Positions 41,783-50,693 of a stretch of DNA of 64,000 nucleotides are shown piece by piece. Numbering within the stretch: position 1 is the first letter of the stretch; each line of letters opens with the position of its first letter. The stretch lies in NCBI RefSeq assembly GCF_005887115.1, contig NZ_PNCJ01000055.1, positions 1 through 64,000 on the forward strand, in the 5' to 3' direction. The translations under genes were made by a program, and so were the position numbers. Origin of the DNA: Pseudoalteromonas rubra. Lineage in GTDB: Bacteria; Pseudomonadota; Gammaproteobacteria; Enterobacterales; Alteromonadaceae. The notes under the pieces were generated by a model. That model saw only the letters and a list, made by a program, of their open reading frames with translations, was not told where the DNA came from and did no database searches.

Positions 41783-42673
41783 TTACTGCTTTTGTGAATA
41801 GAGTTTAAAAATAGCACTAAAATCTTCACTGCCACTGCCCTGATTCTGCATCAGGTTGTAGAGATTTTTTGCCAGTGCCCCCATCGGCGTAGCCGAGTTT
41901 GTTTGCTGTGCCGCCTGCATCGCCAATCCTAAGTCTTTGGCCATTAAGTCAACCATAAAACCAGGTTTATACCCATTTGACGAAGGCACATTCTCTAATA
42001 CGTCCGGACACGGGTTGTATAACTCCAATGTCCAGTTGCGACCCGAGCTATTGAGCATGATTTCACTCAATACTTTTGGATCAAGGCCGTGGTCAACGCC
42101 CATTTGCAGTGCTTCACTGGTGCCTGCCATGAGTATTGATAGCAGCATATTATTACAGATCTTAGCGACCTGACCTGCCCCCACCGCCCCGGCATGGAAA
42201 ATATTCTTACCCATATCACTTAGGACAGTCTGTGCTTTATTGAAATCAGCGTCACTACCACCCACGATAAAGGTTAGCGTACCAGCTGCAGCCCCGGCAA
42301 CGCCACCTGAAACAGGCGCATCAACAAACGCAATACCTGCATCAGCCAGTGCATTACCGACGAACTGCGCTGATTCTGCATCGATTGTCGAACAGTCAAT
42401 CACCAGCGTCGACTTTTCAAGATAGTTGATTAACCCATCTTCGCCAGTATAAATCATACGAACATGCTTACTGGCTGGCAGCATACTGACAACAAAATCA
42501 GCTCCTGAACACACATCAGATACTTTGTCTGCGGCGTGAGCTCCCAGTGAAACAAGGTGATCCACGGCCTCTGCACTAAGGTCAAATACCGTCACCTGAT
42601 GACCAGCTTTTACCAAGTTGGCTGCCATGGGGCCGCCCATATTTCCTAAACCTATAAATCCAATCTTTGCCAT
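41783..42673 (-). CDS. mmsB: 3-hydroxyisobutyrate dehydrogenase
   Basis: A 296-residue NAD-dependent enzyme of valine breakdown giving methylmalonate semialdehyde, the substrate of MmsA. N-terminal IGFIGLGNMGGPMAANLVKAGH, substrate loop FVDAPVSGGVAGAAAGTLTFIVGG and catalytic Lys in GAGQVAKICNNM are family motifs. It follows the hydrolase gene by 11 bp. Confidence 0.95.
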   Translation of the reverse strand: MAKIGFIGLGNMGGPMAANLVKAGHQVTVFDLSAEAVDHLVSLGAHAADKVSDVCSGADFVVSMLPASKHVRMIYTGEDGLINYLEKSTLVIDCSTIDAESAQFVGNALADAGIAFVDAPVSGGVAGAAAGTLTFIVGGSDADFNKAQTVLSDMGKNIFHAGAVGAGQVAKICNNMLLSILMAGTSEALQMGVDHGLDPKVLSEIMLNSSGRNWTLELYNPCPDVLENVPSSNGYKPGFMVDLMAKDLGLAMQAAQQTNSATPMGALAKNLYNLMQNQGSGSEDFSAIFKLYSQKQ

Positions 42674-42684
42674 GTGTGTATTCC

Positions 42685-43824
42685 TTAAAGGTCTGCCAGA
42701 GGATGTTCACTCTCTTCCCAGCGTGGCGTAAAAAAGCGCTCAATCACAGCGTTATCTACGTCTGCAATGGTCTTGAACTGCCACTGTGGCTGCCCGTCTT
42801 TGTCAATTAGCAGTGCACGTACACCTTCACGGAATTCTCCTACTTCACCACAACGAACTGACATCGCCAGCTCACGCAAGAAGCAGTCCTTCAGTGACAG
42901 GCCTTCGGCACGCTTTAGCTGCGCCTGAATTAATACTGCGCTCAAAGGAGAGCCATGCTTAAGGGCTTTTTGTGCTTTGCTTAGCCATTTGTTCTCTGCG
43001 CTGTCGAGCGCCAGAATATGCTCAACCTGTGCTTCCAGGGAGTCAAATTCAGCGAGTTGAGCAAAAGAATCAGCCAGTGGCTTAATTTCACTGCGCGGTG
43101 GAATGTGCGATGCTTCATCAAGGGAGATAAGTAACTGGGTCAGTTTTTCATGATTGAGTACGTTGGTTTTTCCCCAGTTTACTTCACTGAGGTTATGCAA
43201 CAGCATATCCAGACGCTCACCATCCATATAATGATCAGCCAGGCCAACAAATTTCGCATCGGTGGCATTAATGGAAGCACCAGTCAGACCAAGGAATAAA
43301 CCAACCCCCTCTGGCATCTTGTTCAGGAAGTAGCTACCGCCAACATCCGGATACAAGCCAATGGTGATTTCCGGCATCGCGATGCGGGATGATTCTGTTA
43401 CCACCCGGTGGCTGGCACCAGCCATCAAACCAAGACCGCCACCCATGATGATGCCATTGCCCCAAAGCAGGATAGGCTTATCATAATTATGGATGTGGTA
43501 ATCAAGGCGATATTCCTCGGCAAAGAAGACTTCTAGATGATTATTGCCATCTTCGGCGGCCATTGCGTTGTACAGGCTAACCACATCGCCACCGGCACAA
43601 AAGGCTTTTTCGCCGGCGCCTTTGAGCAGGACCATAGCGACCTGTTCATCTTCAGCCCAGGCCTTAAGCTGTGGATCCAATAAGCGGATCATTTCCAGGT
43701 TCAGTGCATTGAGTGCTTTTGGCGCATTGAGGGTGGCAACCGCCACCTTCATGCCGTTATTACAGTGCGCCAACTCAAATACCACTGGGGCATCTGCCTG
43801 GTTCAGTAACTGTAATTCAACCAT
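42685..43824 (-). CDS. 3-hydroxyisobutyryl-CoA hydrolase (crotonase family)
   Basis: A 379-residue crotonase-fold protein, longer than hydratases by the C-terminal helical part typical of HIBCH. Motifs: GAGEKAFCAGGDVVSLYN, WGNGIIMGGGLGLMAGASHRVVTESSRIAMPEITIGLYPDVGGSYFL. It removes CoA from 3-hydroxyisobutyryl-CoA in valine breakdown. It shares its first base with the end of the upstream hydratase gene. Confidence 0.92.
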   Translation of the reverse strand: MVELQLLNQADAPVVFELAHCNNGMKVAVATLNAPKALNALNLEMIRLLDPQLKAWAEDEQVAMVLLKGAGEKAFCAGGDVVSLYNAMAAEDGNNHLEVFFAEEYRLDYHIHNYDKPILLWGNGIIMGGGLGLMAGASHRVVTESSRIAMPEITIGLYPDVGGSYFLNKMPEGVGLFLGLTGASINATDAKFVGLADHYMDGERLDMLLHNLSEVNWGKTNVLNHEKLTQLLISLDEASHIPPRSEIKPLADSFAQLAEFDSLEAQVEHILALDSAENKWLSKAQKALKHGSPLSAVLIQAQLKRAEGLSLKDCFLRELAMSVRCGEVGEFREGVRALLIDKDGQPQWQFKTIADVDNAVIERFFTPRWEESEHPLADL

Positions 43825-44600
43825 TAGCCATTCACCCAGTTTGCTTTACGTTTTTCTAAGAAGGCATTAACGCCCTCTCTTTGGTCTTGCGTATCGAACA
43901 AAGTCACAAACAGCTCGCGCTCAAGCGGCAATGCGCTGTTGATAGTGCCTGTGCGACCTTTTTGGATCAGGGCTTTACACGCGGTAACGGCCACCGGGCT
44001 TTGGTCTTCTACTTTCTTAGCCAGCTCAAGCGCTGCTTCGAGCGCTTTGCCCTGCTCAACCACTTCTTCAACCAGTCCAATCTGCTGAGCTTTATCTGCT
44101 TTGAGGCGTTCACCACATAAGATCATGCGCTTCGCCCAGCCTTCACCGACCAGCCATGACAGATTTTGTGTACCACCGGCACAAGGCAGCAAGCCCACTT
44201 TGGCCTCTGGCAGTGCCATTTGCGCCTGCGCTTCTGCAATACGAATGTCACAGGCCAGCGCGACTTCCAGACCGCCGCCCATTGCGAAGCCATTAATTGC
44301 CGCAATAGACACTCCGCGGAAATCACTGAGGGTTTCAAACGCTTCACCAAATACGCGCGACATGTCCGCCGCAACGCCTTTGTCGCCATCGGCAAATACA
44401 TTCAGATCGGCGCCCGCTGAGAAGAACTTTTCGCCCTCACCAGTGATCACCAAAGAGTATATGTTTTTATCGGCATTCAGCTCTGTTACCAGCTCCTTCA
44501 GACCAACCAAAGTATCGCGAGTCCAGGTGTTTGCCGGTGGGTTGGACATAGTCACAACCGCGATATGACCTTGTTTTTCAAGTTTCAATTGTGCTGACAT
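43824..44600 (-). CDS. Enoyl-CoA hydratase
   Basis: A 258-residue crotonase. Oxyanion-hole blocks are GEGEKFFSAGADLNVF and NGFAMGGGLEVALACDIRIAE (Glu). At the second catalytic Glu position the sequence is LLPCAGGTQ, where the usual pattern is PGAGGTQ preceded by PE (present, LPEAKVG). Context suggests hydration of methacrylyl-CoA from valine and tiglyl-CoA from isoleucine. Confidence 0.9.
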   Translation of the reverse strand: MSAQLKLEKQGHIAVVTMSNPPANTWTRDTLVGLKELVTELNADKNIYSLVITGEGEKFFSAGADLNVFADGDKGVAADMSRVFGEAFETLSDFRGVSIAAINGFAMGGGLEVALACDIRIAEAQAQMALPEAKVGLLPCAGGTQNLSWLVGEGWAKRMILCGERLKADKAQQIGLVEEVVEQGKALEAALELAKKVEDQSPVAVTACKALIQKGRTGTINSALPLERELFVTLFDTQDQREGVNAFLEKRKANWVNG

Positions 44601-44612
44601 AATGGTGCTCCT

Positions 44613-45770
44613 CTACAGTACGCTTGCTGCGCCTTCGGCTAGAATTCGGCGTGCAATGATCACCCGCATGATCTCATTGGTGCCTTCCAGGATTTGGTGA
44701 ACGCGTACATCACGCAGGTGGCGCTCAAGTGGGTATTCTTTGATGTAGCCATAACCACCATGAATTTGTAATGCATCATCACAAACCTTAGTACCAACGT
44801 CGGTCGCAAAGCGTTTAGCCATGGCACAGTAAGTGGTTTTTTCACTGTCATTGCTGTCCAGTTTGAATGCAGCCAGACGGACCATCTGACGCGCTGCAAC
44901 CAGCTCAGTGTTCATATCGGCAATCTTGAACTGCAGTGCCTGGAATGCCGCCAGAGGTTTGCCAAACTGCTGACGTTCCTGCATATATTCTTTGGCTGTG
45001 TTCAGTGCCTGTTGTGCTGTACCGATTGAGCAGGTGGCAATGTTGATACGTCCGCCATCCAGACCCTGCATGGCAAACTTAAAGCCTTCACCTTCTTTGC
45101 CCATCAGGTTAGCCGCCGGAATACGAACATTTTCGAATGTTACCAGACGGGTTGGCTGGGCATTCCAGCCCATTTTCTCTTCAGCTTTACCATAGATCAC
45201 GCCCTCGGCATTGGCTGGAACAACAAAGGCAGAAATACCTTTCGGACCGTCTTCACCAGTACGTGCCATCACGACCAGCACATCGGTTTCACCGGCACCA
45301 GAGATAAACATTTTCGATCCATTCAGGACATACTCATCGCCTTCCAGTACCGCTTTGGTTTTCAGTGATGCCGCATCAGAGCCTGAGCCGGGTTCGGTCA
45401 GACAGTATGAAGCCAGCAGCTCCCCCATCACCAATTGATCCATGTACTGATCTTTTACTGCCTGAGTGGCAAAGCTGGCAATCATCCAGGTGGCCATATT
45501 GTGTATGGTCAGCATTGCCGTTGTGGCCGTACAGCCCATCGACAATTGCTCAAAAATAATGCTTGAATCAAGGCGCGAAAGGCCCAGCCCACCCGCTTCT
45601 TCCGGCGTGTATAGGCCACAAAAGCCCAGCTCACCGGCTTTTTTAATCACGTCTTTCGGGAAAATATGTTTCTGATCCCATTCAGCGGCATGGGGCGCCA
45701 GTTCGCTCATGGCAAACTGATAGGCGGTTTCGGCAAAAGCCTGCTGATCTTCGTTGAGATTAAAGTCCAT
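44613..45770 (-). CDS. Acyl-CoA dehydrogenase (probable isobutyryl/2-methylbutyryl-CoA)
   Basis: A 385-residue FAD enzyme. Blocks: LTEPGSGSDAASLKTKA (FAD binding), MFISGAGETDV, and the C-terminal DALQIHGGYGYIKEYPLERHLRDVRVHQILEGTNEIMRVII with Glu of EGTNE as the catalytic base. That position is typical of short-chain dehydrogenases other than isovaleryl-CoA dehydrogenase. Start at ATG 45770 with GAGG six bases upstream; the frame opens four codons earlier at GTG. Operon context points to isobutyryl-CoA. Confidence 0.9.
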   Translation of the reverse strand: MDFNLNEDQQAFAETAYQFAMSELAPHAAEWDQKHIFPKDVIKKAGELGFCGLYTPEEAGGLGLSRLDSSIIFEQLSMGCTATTAMLTIHNMATWMIASFATQAVKDQYMDQLVMGELLASYCLTEPGSGSDAASLKTKAVLEGDEYVLNGSKMFISGAGETDVLVVMARTGEDGPKGISAFVVPANAEGVIYGKAEEKMGWNAQPTRLVTFENVRIPAANLMGKEGEGFKFAMQGLDGGRINIATCSIGTAQQALNTAKEYMQERQQFGKPLAAFQALQFKIADMNTELVAARQMVRLAAFKLDSNDSEKTTYCAMAKRFATDVGTKVCDDALQIHGGYGYIKEYPLERHLRDVRVHQILEGTNEIMRVIIARRILAEGAASVL

Positions 45771-45834
45771 AAAAGACCTCACTTGTTGTCATAGCGGGCA
45801 AAGTGATGATTCTGCCCGGCGTTATTCTTATGTA

Positions 45835-45882
45835 CCTGAGCCTCAGGTATTACTGCGAGCGGCCCGGGCAAGTGCCGGGCCG
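45835..45882 (-). other. Two hairpins between mmsA and acyl-CoA dehydrogenase
   Basis: acctgag-cctcaggt-type inverted repeat and ggcccgg-gcaagtg-ccgggcc lie in the 120-bp gap. No T-run follows, so they may stabilise mRNA or weaken readthrough rather than terminate. Confidence 0.5.
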
Positions 45883-45902
45883 GATAGGTTAACTGACTGG
45901 CG

Positions 45903-47399
45903 TTATCGCAAGTTAATGCTCATGTTAGGACCCGTTACAGCCTCATCGGCAAACCAGCGTGAAGTAATGGTCTTGGTTTCGGTGTAGAAACGCACACCCT
46001 GCTTGCCATAGGTGTGTTGGTCGCCATAGAAAGAGTTTTTCCAGCCGGTGAATGAGAAGAATGGCAGTGGCACCGGAATAGGAATATTAATCCCCACCTG
46101 GCCTACTTCGATTTCATTCTGGAACTTACGTGCTGCCGCACCGCTCGCCGTGAACAGAGATGTACCGTTACCATAAGGGCTGTTATTAACCAGTTCAATG
46201 GCCTCTTCCAGGGTATCAACACAGACACAGTTCAGCACAGGACCAAAGATCTCCTGCTTGTAGATGTCCATGTCTGGCGTGACGTCTGTAAACAACGTTG
46301 GACCAACCCAGTTGCCGTTTTCGTAGCCTTCAACCGTAAAGTCTGAGCCATCCAGCAGACAAGTCGCACCTTGCTGTTTTCCACTTTCTATCAACGACAG
46401 AATACGTGCCTTGGCCTGAGCTGAGGTTTGCGGTCCATAGGCCGCTTCTGGGTCGTTCCACACACCCGGACGTACTTTTTCAAGACCGGCTTTTAAATCA
46501 TCGATCCATTCTTTAGACTTGCCAACGAATACGGCAACCGAGATGCCCATGCAACGCTGACCCGCAGCACCCACAGAGGCACCGACCAGATTATTGATGG
46601 TCTGCTCACGGCTGGCATCTGGCATGATCACCATATGGTTTTTCGCGCCAACACAAGCCTGAACACGTTTTAGATTCTCTGTGCCTTTGCTATAGATGTA
46701 AGAACCGACACCACACGACCCCACGAAAGAAATCGCACGTACTTCAGGGGCTGTCAGGATCTGGTCTACCTGCTCTTTCGCGCCGTGTACTACTTGTAGT
46801 ACGCCTTTTGGTGCGCCTGCTTCTTCGAATAGCTCAACCAAACGCATCGGTGTAAGAGGATCTTGCTCAGACGGCTTTAATACAAAGGTGTTACCACACA
46901 CAATCGCCATTGGGAACATCCACAATGGGATCATCGCCGGGAAGTTAAATGGGGTGATACCCGCACACACGCCCAGCGGTTGGATATAAGAATAAGTGTC
47001 AATGTTACGGGCTACGTTCTCAACCGTTTCGCCCATCATCAGCGCCGGCGCATTGGCCGCCTGCTCAACCACTTCAATACCACGCCATACATCGCCTTTG
47101 GCATCTTCAAAGGTCTTACCAAGCTCGTGGCAGATGATAGTCGCAATCTCTTCCTGGTGCTCTTTTAACAATGCCGCATAGCGCATCATAATGCGCGCAC
47201 GCTCTGTCACCGGAACATTGCGCCAGGTTTTAAATGCTTCTTGTGCAGACGAGATGGCAGCCTGTACTTCATCCTGCGTCGCGCATGGCACCTGCGCCAA
47301 AACTTCCTGATTCGCCGGATTGACGACATCTAACCACTTGTCAGACTGAGACTGGGTAAATTCACCGTTGATGTATAATGGTACCTGGTGCATGTGCAC
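45903..47399 (-). CDS. mmsA: CoA-acylating methylmalonate-semialdehyde dehydrogenase
   Basis: A 498-residue aldehyde dehydrogenase converting methylmalonate semialdehyde to propionyl-CoA. Blocks: GVCAGITPFNFPAMIPLWMFP, FVGSCGVGSYIY and the catalytic-Cys block GAAGQRCMGISVAV (Cys). The C-terminal PVPLPFFSFTGWKNSFYGDQHTYGKQGVRFYTETKTIT is diagnostic of MmsA. Usual length. Confidence 0.97.
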   Translation of the reverse strand: MHMHQVPLYINGEFTQSQSDKWLDVVNPANQEVLAQVPCATQDEVQAAISSAQEAFKTWRNVPVTERARIMMRYAALLKEHQEEIATIICHELGKTFEDAKGDVWRGIEVVEQAANAPALMMGETVENVARNIDTYSYIQPLGVCAGITPFNFPAMIPLWMFPMAIVCGNTFVLKPSEQDPLTPMRLVELFEEAGAPKGVLQVVHGAKEQVDQILTAPEVRAISFVGSCGVGSYIYSKGTENLKRVQACVGAKNHMVIMPDASREQTINNLVGASVGAAGQRCMGISVAVFVGKSKEWIDDLKAGLEKVRPGVWNDPEAAYGPQTSAQAKARILSLIESGKQQGATCLLDGSDFTVEGYENGNWVGPTLFTDVTPDMDIYKQEIFGPVLNCVCVDTLEEAIELVNNSPYGNGTSLFTASGAAARKFQNEIEVGQVGINIPIPVPLPFFSFTGWKNSFYGDQHTYGKQGVRFYTETKTITSRWFADEAVTGPNMSINLR

Positions 47400-47418
47400 T
47401 CCTCCCCCAATTAAAACG

Positions 47419-47453
47419 AAAAAGCGCCGCTTAATTATTGTCGTTGCGGCGCT
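47419..47453 (-). terminator. Hairpin with T-run between thiolase and mmsA
   Basis: agcgccgc-n15-gcggcgct, followed on the minus strand by TTTTTCG. Probably a partial terminator inside the operon. Confidence 0.6.
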
Positions 47454-47462
47454 ATACTTAAC

Positions 47463-48641
47463 TTAAACTTCGACGGCTAATGCCACCGCTTCACCACCAC
47501 CGATACACAGTGAGGCAATGCCTTTTGATAAACCGCGATTGCGCAGTGCATGAATAAGCGTTACCAAAATACGCGCGCCACTGGCACCGATTGGGTGACC
47601 CAGTGCACACGCACCACCGTTCACGTTTACTTTGCTCTGATCCAAACCAAGCTCGCTGATAGCCAACATAGTCACCATAGCGAACGCTTCGTTGATCTCC
47701 CACAAATCGACGTCGTCTTTAGACCAGCCTGTTTGCTCAAGCAACTTGTTCATTGCACCTACCGGTGCCACAGTGAACTCAGCTGGAGCCTGAGAGTGTG
47801 TGGTGTGACCTGCAATCTTACACAGTGGTGTTAAACCGTGACGCTTCGCTTCTGACTCACTCATTAGTACAAGTGCCGCAGCACCGTCGGAGATTGAAGA
47901 CGAGTTAGCCGCGGTGATGGTGCCATCTTTTTTGAATGCCGGGCGCAGTGATGGGATCTTATCCGGACGAGCATTACCTGGCTGCTCATCAATCGCTACT
48001 TCCACATCACCTTTACGGGTAGAAATGGTATGCGCTGCAATCTCATTATTAAAGCTGCCGTTTTCAATGGCCGCATTGGCTTTGCTCAGTGAGCTCAGCG
48101 CAAACTCGTCCATATTGTCACGGGTAATGCCGTATTCATCGGCCGTATCTTGTGCGAAGCAGCCCATAGCTTTATTGTCGTAAGCATCTTCCAGGCCGTC
48201 TGCCATCATGTGATCTTTAATTTCACCATGACCCATGCGCATGCCACCTCGCGCTTTAGGAATGAAGTACGGCGCATTAGTCATGCTCTCCATACCACCG
48301 GCGATGGCATTTTTTATGCTGCCTGCTTTGATCAGGTCGTGAGCGAACATCGCCGCTTTCAAGCCTGAACCACAAACTTTGTTGATAGTGGTTGCGCCCG
48401 TTGAGCGAGCCAAACCTGCATGTAACATCGCCTGACGCGCTGGCGCCTGACCTAATCCGGCTGGCAATACACAGCCCATGATCACTTCATCAATACTGGC
48501 ATCTGACAGTCCTGTATCGGCCATCACAGCTTTAATTGCAGTGGCACCCAAGTCAGTTGCACTGGCACCAGAAAGACTGCCCATAAATCCACCCATAGGG
48601 GTACGTTTGGCAGCAACAATGACAACAGCTTCGTTACTCAT
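47463..48641 (-). CDS. Acetyl-CoA C-acyltransferase (thiolase)
   Basis: A 392-residue biosynthetic/degradative thiolase II type. Nucleophilic Cys in TTINKVCGSGLKAAMFAH, His in CALGHPIGASGARI and the C-terminal LCIGGGEAVALAVE Cys. As first gene of the minus-strand operon it probably cleaves 2-methylacetoacetyl-CoA (isoleucine) or acetoacetyl-CoA (leucine). Confidence 0.93.
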   Translation of the reverse strand: MSNEAVVIVAAKRTPMGGFMGSLSGASATDLGATAIKAVMADTGLSDASIDEVIMGCVLPAGLGQAPARQAMLHAGLARSTGATTINKVCGSGLKAAMFAHDLIKAGSIKNAIAGGMESMTNAPYFIPKARGGMRMGHGEIKDHMMADGLEDAYDNKAMGCFAQDTADEYGITRDNMDEFALSSLSKANAAIENGSFNNEIAAHTISTRKGDVEVAIDEQPGNARPDKIPSLRPAFKKDGTITAANSSSISDGAAALVLMSESEAKRHGLTPLCKIAGHTTHSQAPAEFTVAPVGAMNKLLEQTGWSKDDVDLWEINEAFAMVTMLAISELGLDQSKVNVNGGACALGHPIGASGARILVTLIHALRNRGLSKGIASLCIGGGEAVALAVEV

Positions 48642-48707
48642 TAAAAAAACTCCTGTTTACAAGCAAGTTGCTTGCTTTTAGTAATCTCTTACGTCGAGCA
48701 TACCTAA

Positions 48708-48734
48708 TATTTACGTTTACGCCAACGTAAATCT
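48708..48734. promoter_or_regulatory. Candidate LiuR operator upstream of thiolase operon
   Basis: tttacg-tttacgcca-acgtaaa forms an imperfect palindrome about 70 bp upstream of the thiolase start. MerR-type LiuR proteins regulate these genes in related bacteria; the site is assigned by likeness to the one upstream of liuR. Confidence 0.55.
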
Positions 48735-48975
48735 AAAATCAAGCAATTTGCGATCTCTGAAAGTGTAAAGTTAAGTTGCACATCGAGGTTGCCACTGGCG
48801 TGACTTCCGATGTGTCGTCCTCCTCGCCGTTTAGTCGCAAACTAGGCGACTATACTGCTGTGTGACGTACCATCTGGAGTGCCTCAGCGGGTCTTCTGTA
48901 AGCAAAACGAATACCTAAAGTAGACCAGTATGAGCGGTTGCGATATGCGACTATAGGATGAAACAAACGCCATAC

Positions 48976-49004
48976 TTTACCTTTACGTAAACTTCACTTA
49001 TATT
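48976..49004 (+). promoter_or_regulatory. liuR promoter with LiuR-like operator
   Basis: TTTACC (48976) and TATATT (48999-49004) are 17 bp apart with the palindrome tttacgtaaa (48982-48991) between them, where MerR-family regulators bind. Suggests autoregulation. Confidence 0.5.
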
Positions 49005-49037
49005 GGACAAATCAGTTTTGATGTAAGTGCGTAAACG

Positions 49038-49430
49038 ATGCAAGACAACAAAGAACCAACTTATTCAATCAGCGAACTCGCCAAGGAGTTTGATATTACC
49101 ACCCGAAGTATTCGGTTTTATGAAGATCAGGGATTACTTTCACCTGAACGCCATGGCCAGACACGCATTTATTCCAAGCGCGATAAAGTGCGCCTGAAAC
49201 TTATTTTGCGAGGTAAGCGATTAGGCTTCACGCTGGCAGAAACCGGTCGTTTGTTCGAGCTTTACGACGCCGATAAATCAAGCGCCAAACAGCTTCATAC
49301 TATGCTGCAACTGATCGAAGAAAAAAAGGCCGATCTGAGTCAGCAAATGGACGACATTAAAGTGGTCCTGATGGAACTGGTCACAGCGGAACGTCGCTGT
49401 CTGGATACATTAAAGAATCTAGATGAATAG
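49038..49430 (+). CDS. liuR: MerR-family regulator of leucine/valine catabolism
   Basis: A 130-residue MerR-type regulator. The N-terminal winged helix is TYSISELAKEFDITTRSIRFYEDQGLLSPERHGQTRIYSKRDKVRLKLI, and the C-terminal coiled coil lacks the metal-binding cysteines of CueR or MerR. It is the first gene of the liu operon, as LiuR is in related gammaproteobacteria, 78 bp before liuA. Confidence 0.93.
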   Translation: MQDNKEPTYSISELAKEFDITTRSIRFYEDQGLLSPERHGQTRIYSKRDKVRLKLILRGKRLGFTLAETGRLFELYDADKSSAKQLHTMLQLIEEKKADLSQQMDDIKVVLMELVTAERRCLDTLKNLDE

Positions 49431-49508
49431 TGATTGAGCAATGTAGCACTTAATGCGAGCCGCGGCGAGTGCTTAATCAAGAATAACTCTCACACAGGAT
49501 AACTACAG

Positions 49509-50684
49509 ATGAGCACAGTATCACTTTATAAAGAACTTAACTTTGGCCTGGGCGAAACAGCGGACATGATCCGTGACCACGTCAACAGCTTTGCCAGCAG
49601 CGAAATCGCCCCACTGGCAGAAAAAACCGACGAAGAAAACGCTTTCCCAAATGAAATGTGGCCAAAGTTTGGTGACATGGGCCTGCTGGGTATCACAGTC
49701 CCAGAAGAATTTGGCGGTGCAAACATGGGTTATCTCGAGCATGTCATTGCGATGGAAGAGATTAGCCGTGCCAGCGCCTCAATCGGACTCAGCTACGGTG
49801 CGCACTCAAATCTGTGTGTAAACCAGATCAACCGTAACGGTAACCAGGCACAAAAAGAAAAATACCTGCCTAAACTGGTCTCCGGCGAGCACATTGGTGC
49901 ACTTGCCATGAGTGAACCAAACTCGGGCTCAGATGTAGTATCTATGAAACTCAAAGCCGAGAAAAAAGGCGATAAGTTTATTCTCAACGGTAATAAAATG
50001 TGGATCACCAATGGTCCGGATGCCGACGTCTTTGTGATCTACGCAAAAACAGATTTAGAAGCCGGTCCGCGTGGTATCACTGCATTCATCGTTGAGAAAG
50101 ACTTTCCTGGCTTCTCGACAGCACAGAAGCTGGACAAACTGGGCATGCGTGGCTCAAACACCTGTGAGCTGGTTTTTGAAAACTGTGAGGTCCCTGAAGA
50201 GAATATTCTGGGTAACTATAATGAAGGCGTTAAGGTCCTGATGAGTGGTCTGGATTATGAACGCGTGGTACTGGCCGGTGGCCCACTGGGAATAATGCAG
50301 GCGTGTATGGATGTGGTTGTGCCTTATATCCACGAACGTAAGCAGTTCAACCAGTCTATCGGAGAATTCCAGCTAGTGCAGGGCAAAATCGCTGACATGT
50401 ATACGCAAATGAATGCTGCACGTTCTTACGTATACACAGTGGCAAAAGCCTGCGACCGCGGCGAAACAACACGAAAAGATGCCGCAGGTGCTATCCTCTA
50501 TGCAGCAGAGCTGGCAACCAAAATGGCGCTCGATGCAATTCAGTTGCTGGGCGGTAACGGCTACATCAATGAATATCCTACCGGACGTTTACTGCGCGAT
50601 GCCAAATTGTATGAGATTGGCGCCGGCACGTCTGAGATCCGCCGTATGCTGATCGGTCGTGAGCTGTTCACCGAAAGCCGCTAA
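49509..50684 (+). CDS. liuA: Isovaleryl-CoA dehydrogenase
   Basis: A 391-residue FAD enzyme oxidising isovaleryl-CoA to 3-methylcrotonyl-CoA. It has MSEPNSGSDVVSMKLKAEKKGD, NGNKMWITNGPDADV and SGLDYERVVLAGGPLG, where the Glu of DYERV is the isovaleryl-type catalytic base. The C-terminus reads IQLLGGNGYINEYPTGRLLRDAKLYEIGAGTSEIRRMLIGRE, where AGTSE replaces EGTNE as expected for this member. Confidence 0.97.
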   Translation: MSTVSLYKELNFGLGETADMIRDHVNSFASSEIAPLAEKTDEENAFPNEMWPKFGDMGLLGITVPEEFGGANMGYLEHVIAMEEISRASASIGLSYGAHSNLCVNQINRNGNQAQKEKYLPKLVSGEHIGALAMSEPNSGSDVVSMKLKAEKKGDKFILNGNKMWITNGPDADVFVIYAKTDLEAGPRGITAFIVEKDFPGFSTAQKLDKLGMRGSNTCELVFENCEVPEENILGNYNEGVKVLMSGLDYERVVLAGGPLGIMQACMDVVVPYIHERKQFNQSIGEFQLVQGKIADMYTQMNAARSYVYTVAKACDRGETTRKDAAGAILYAAELATKMALDAIQLLGGNGYINEYPTGRLLRDAKLYEIGAGTSEIRRMLIGRELFTESR

Positions 50685-50693
50685 GGAGGCAGC

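Larger units (their letters stand above)
48642..49037. other. Shared control region of the divergent valine and leucine operons
   Basis: About 395 bp with a TTTACG palindrome near each end and no gene. The central part (48735-48960) shows no recognisable element. Confidence 0.6.
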
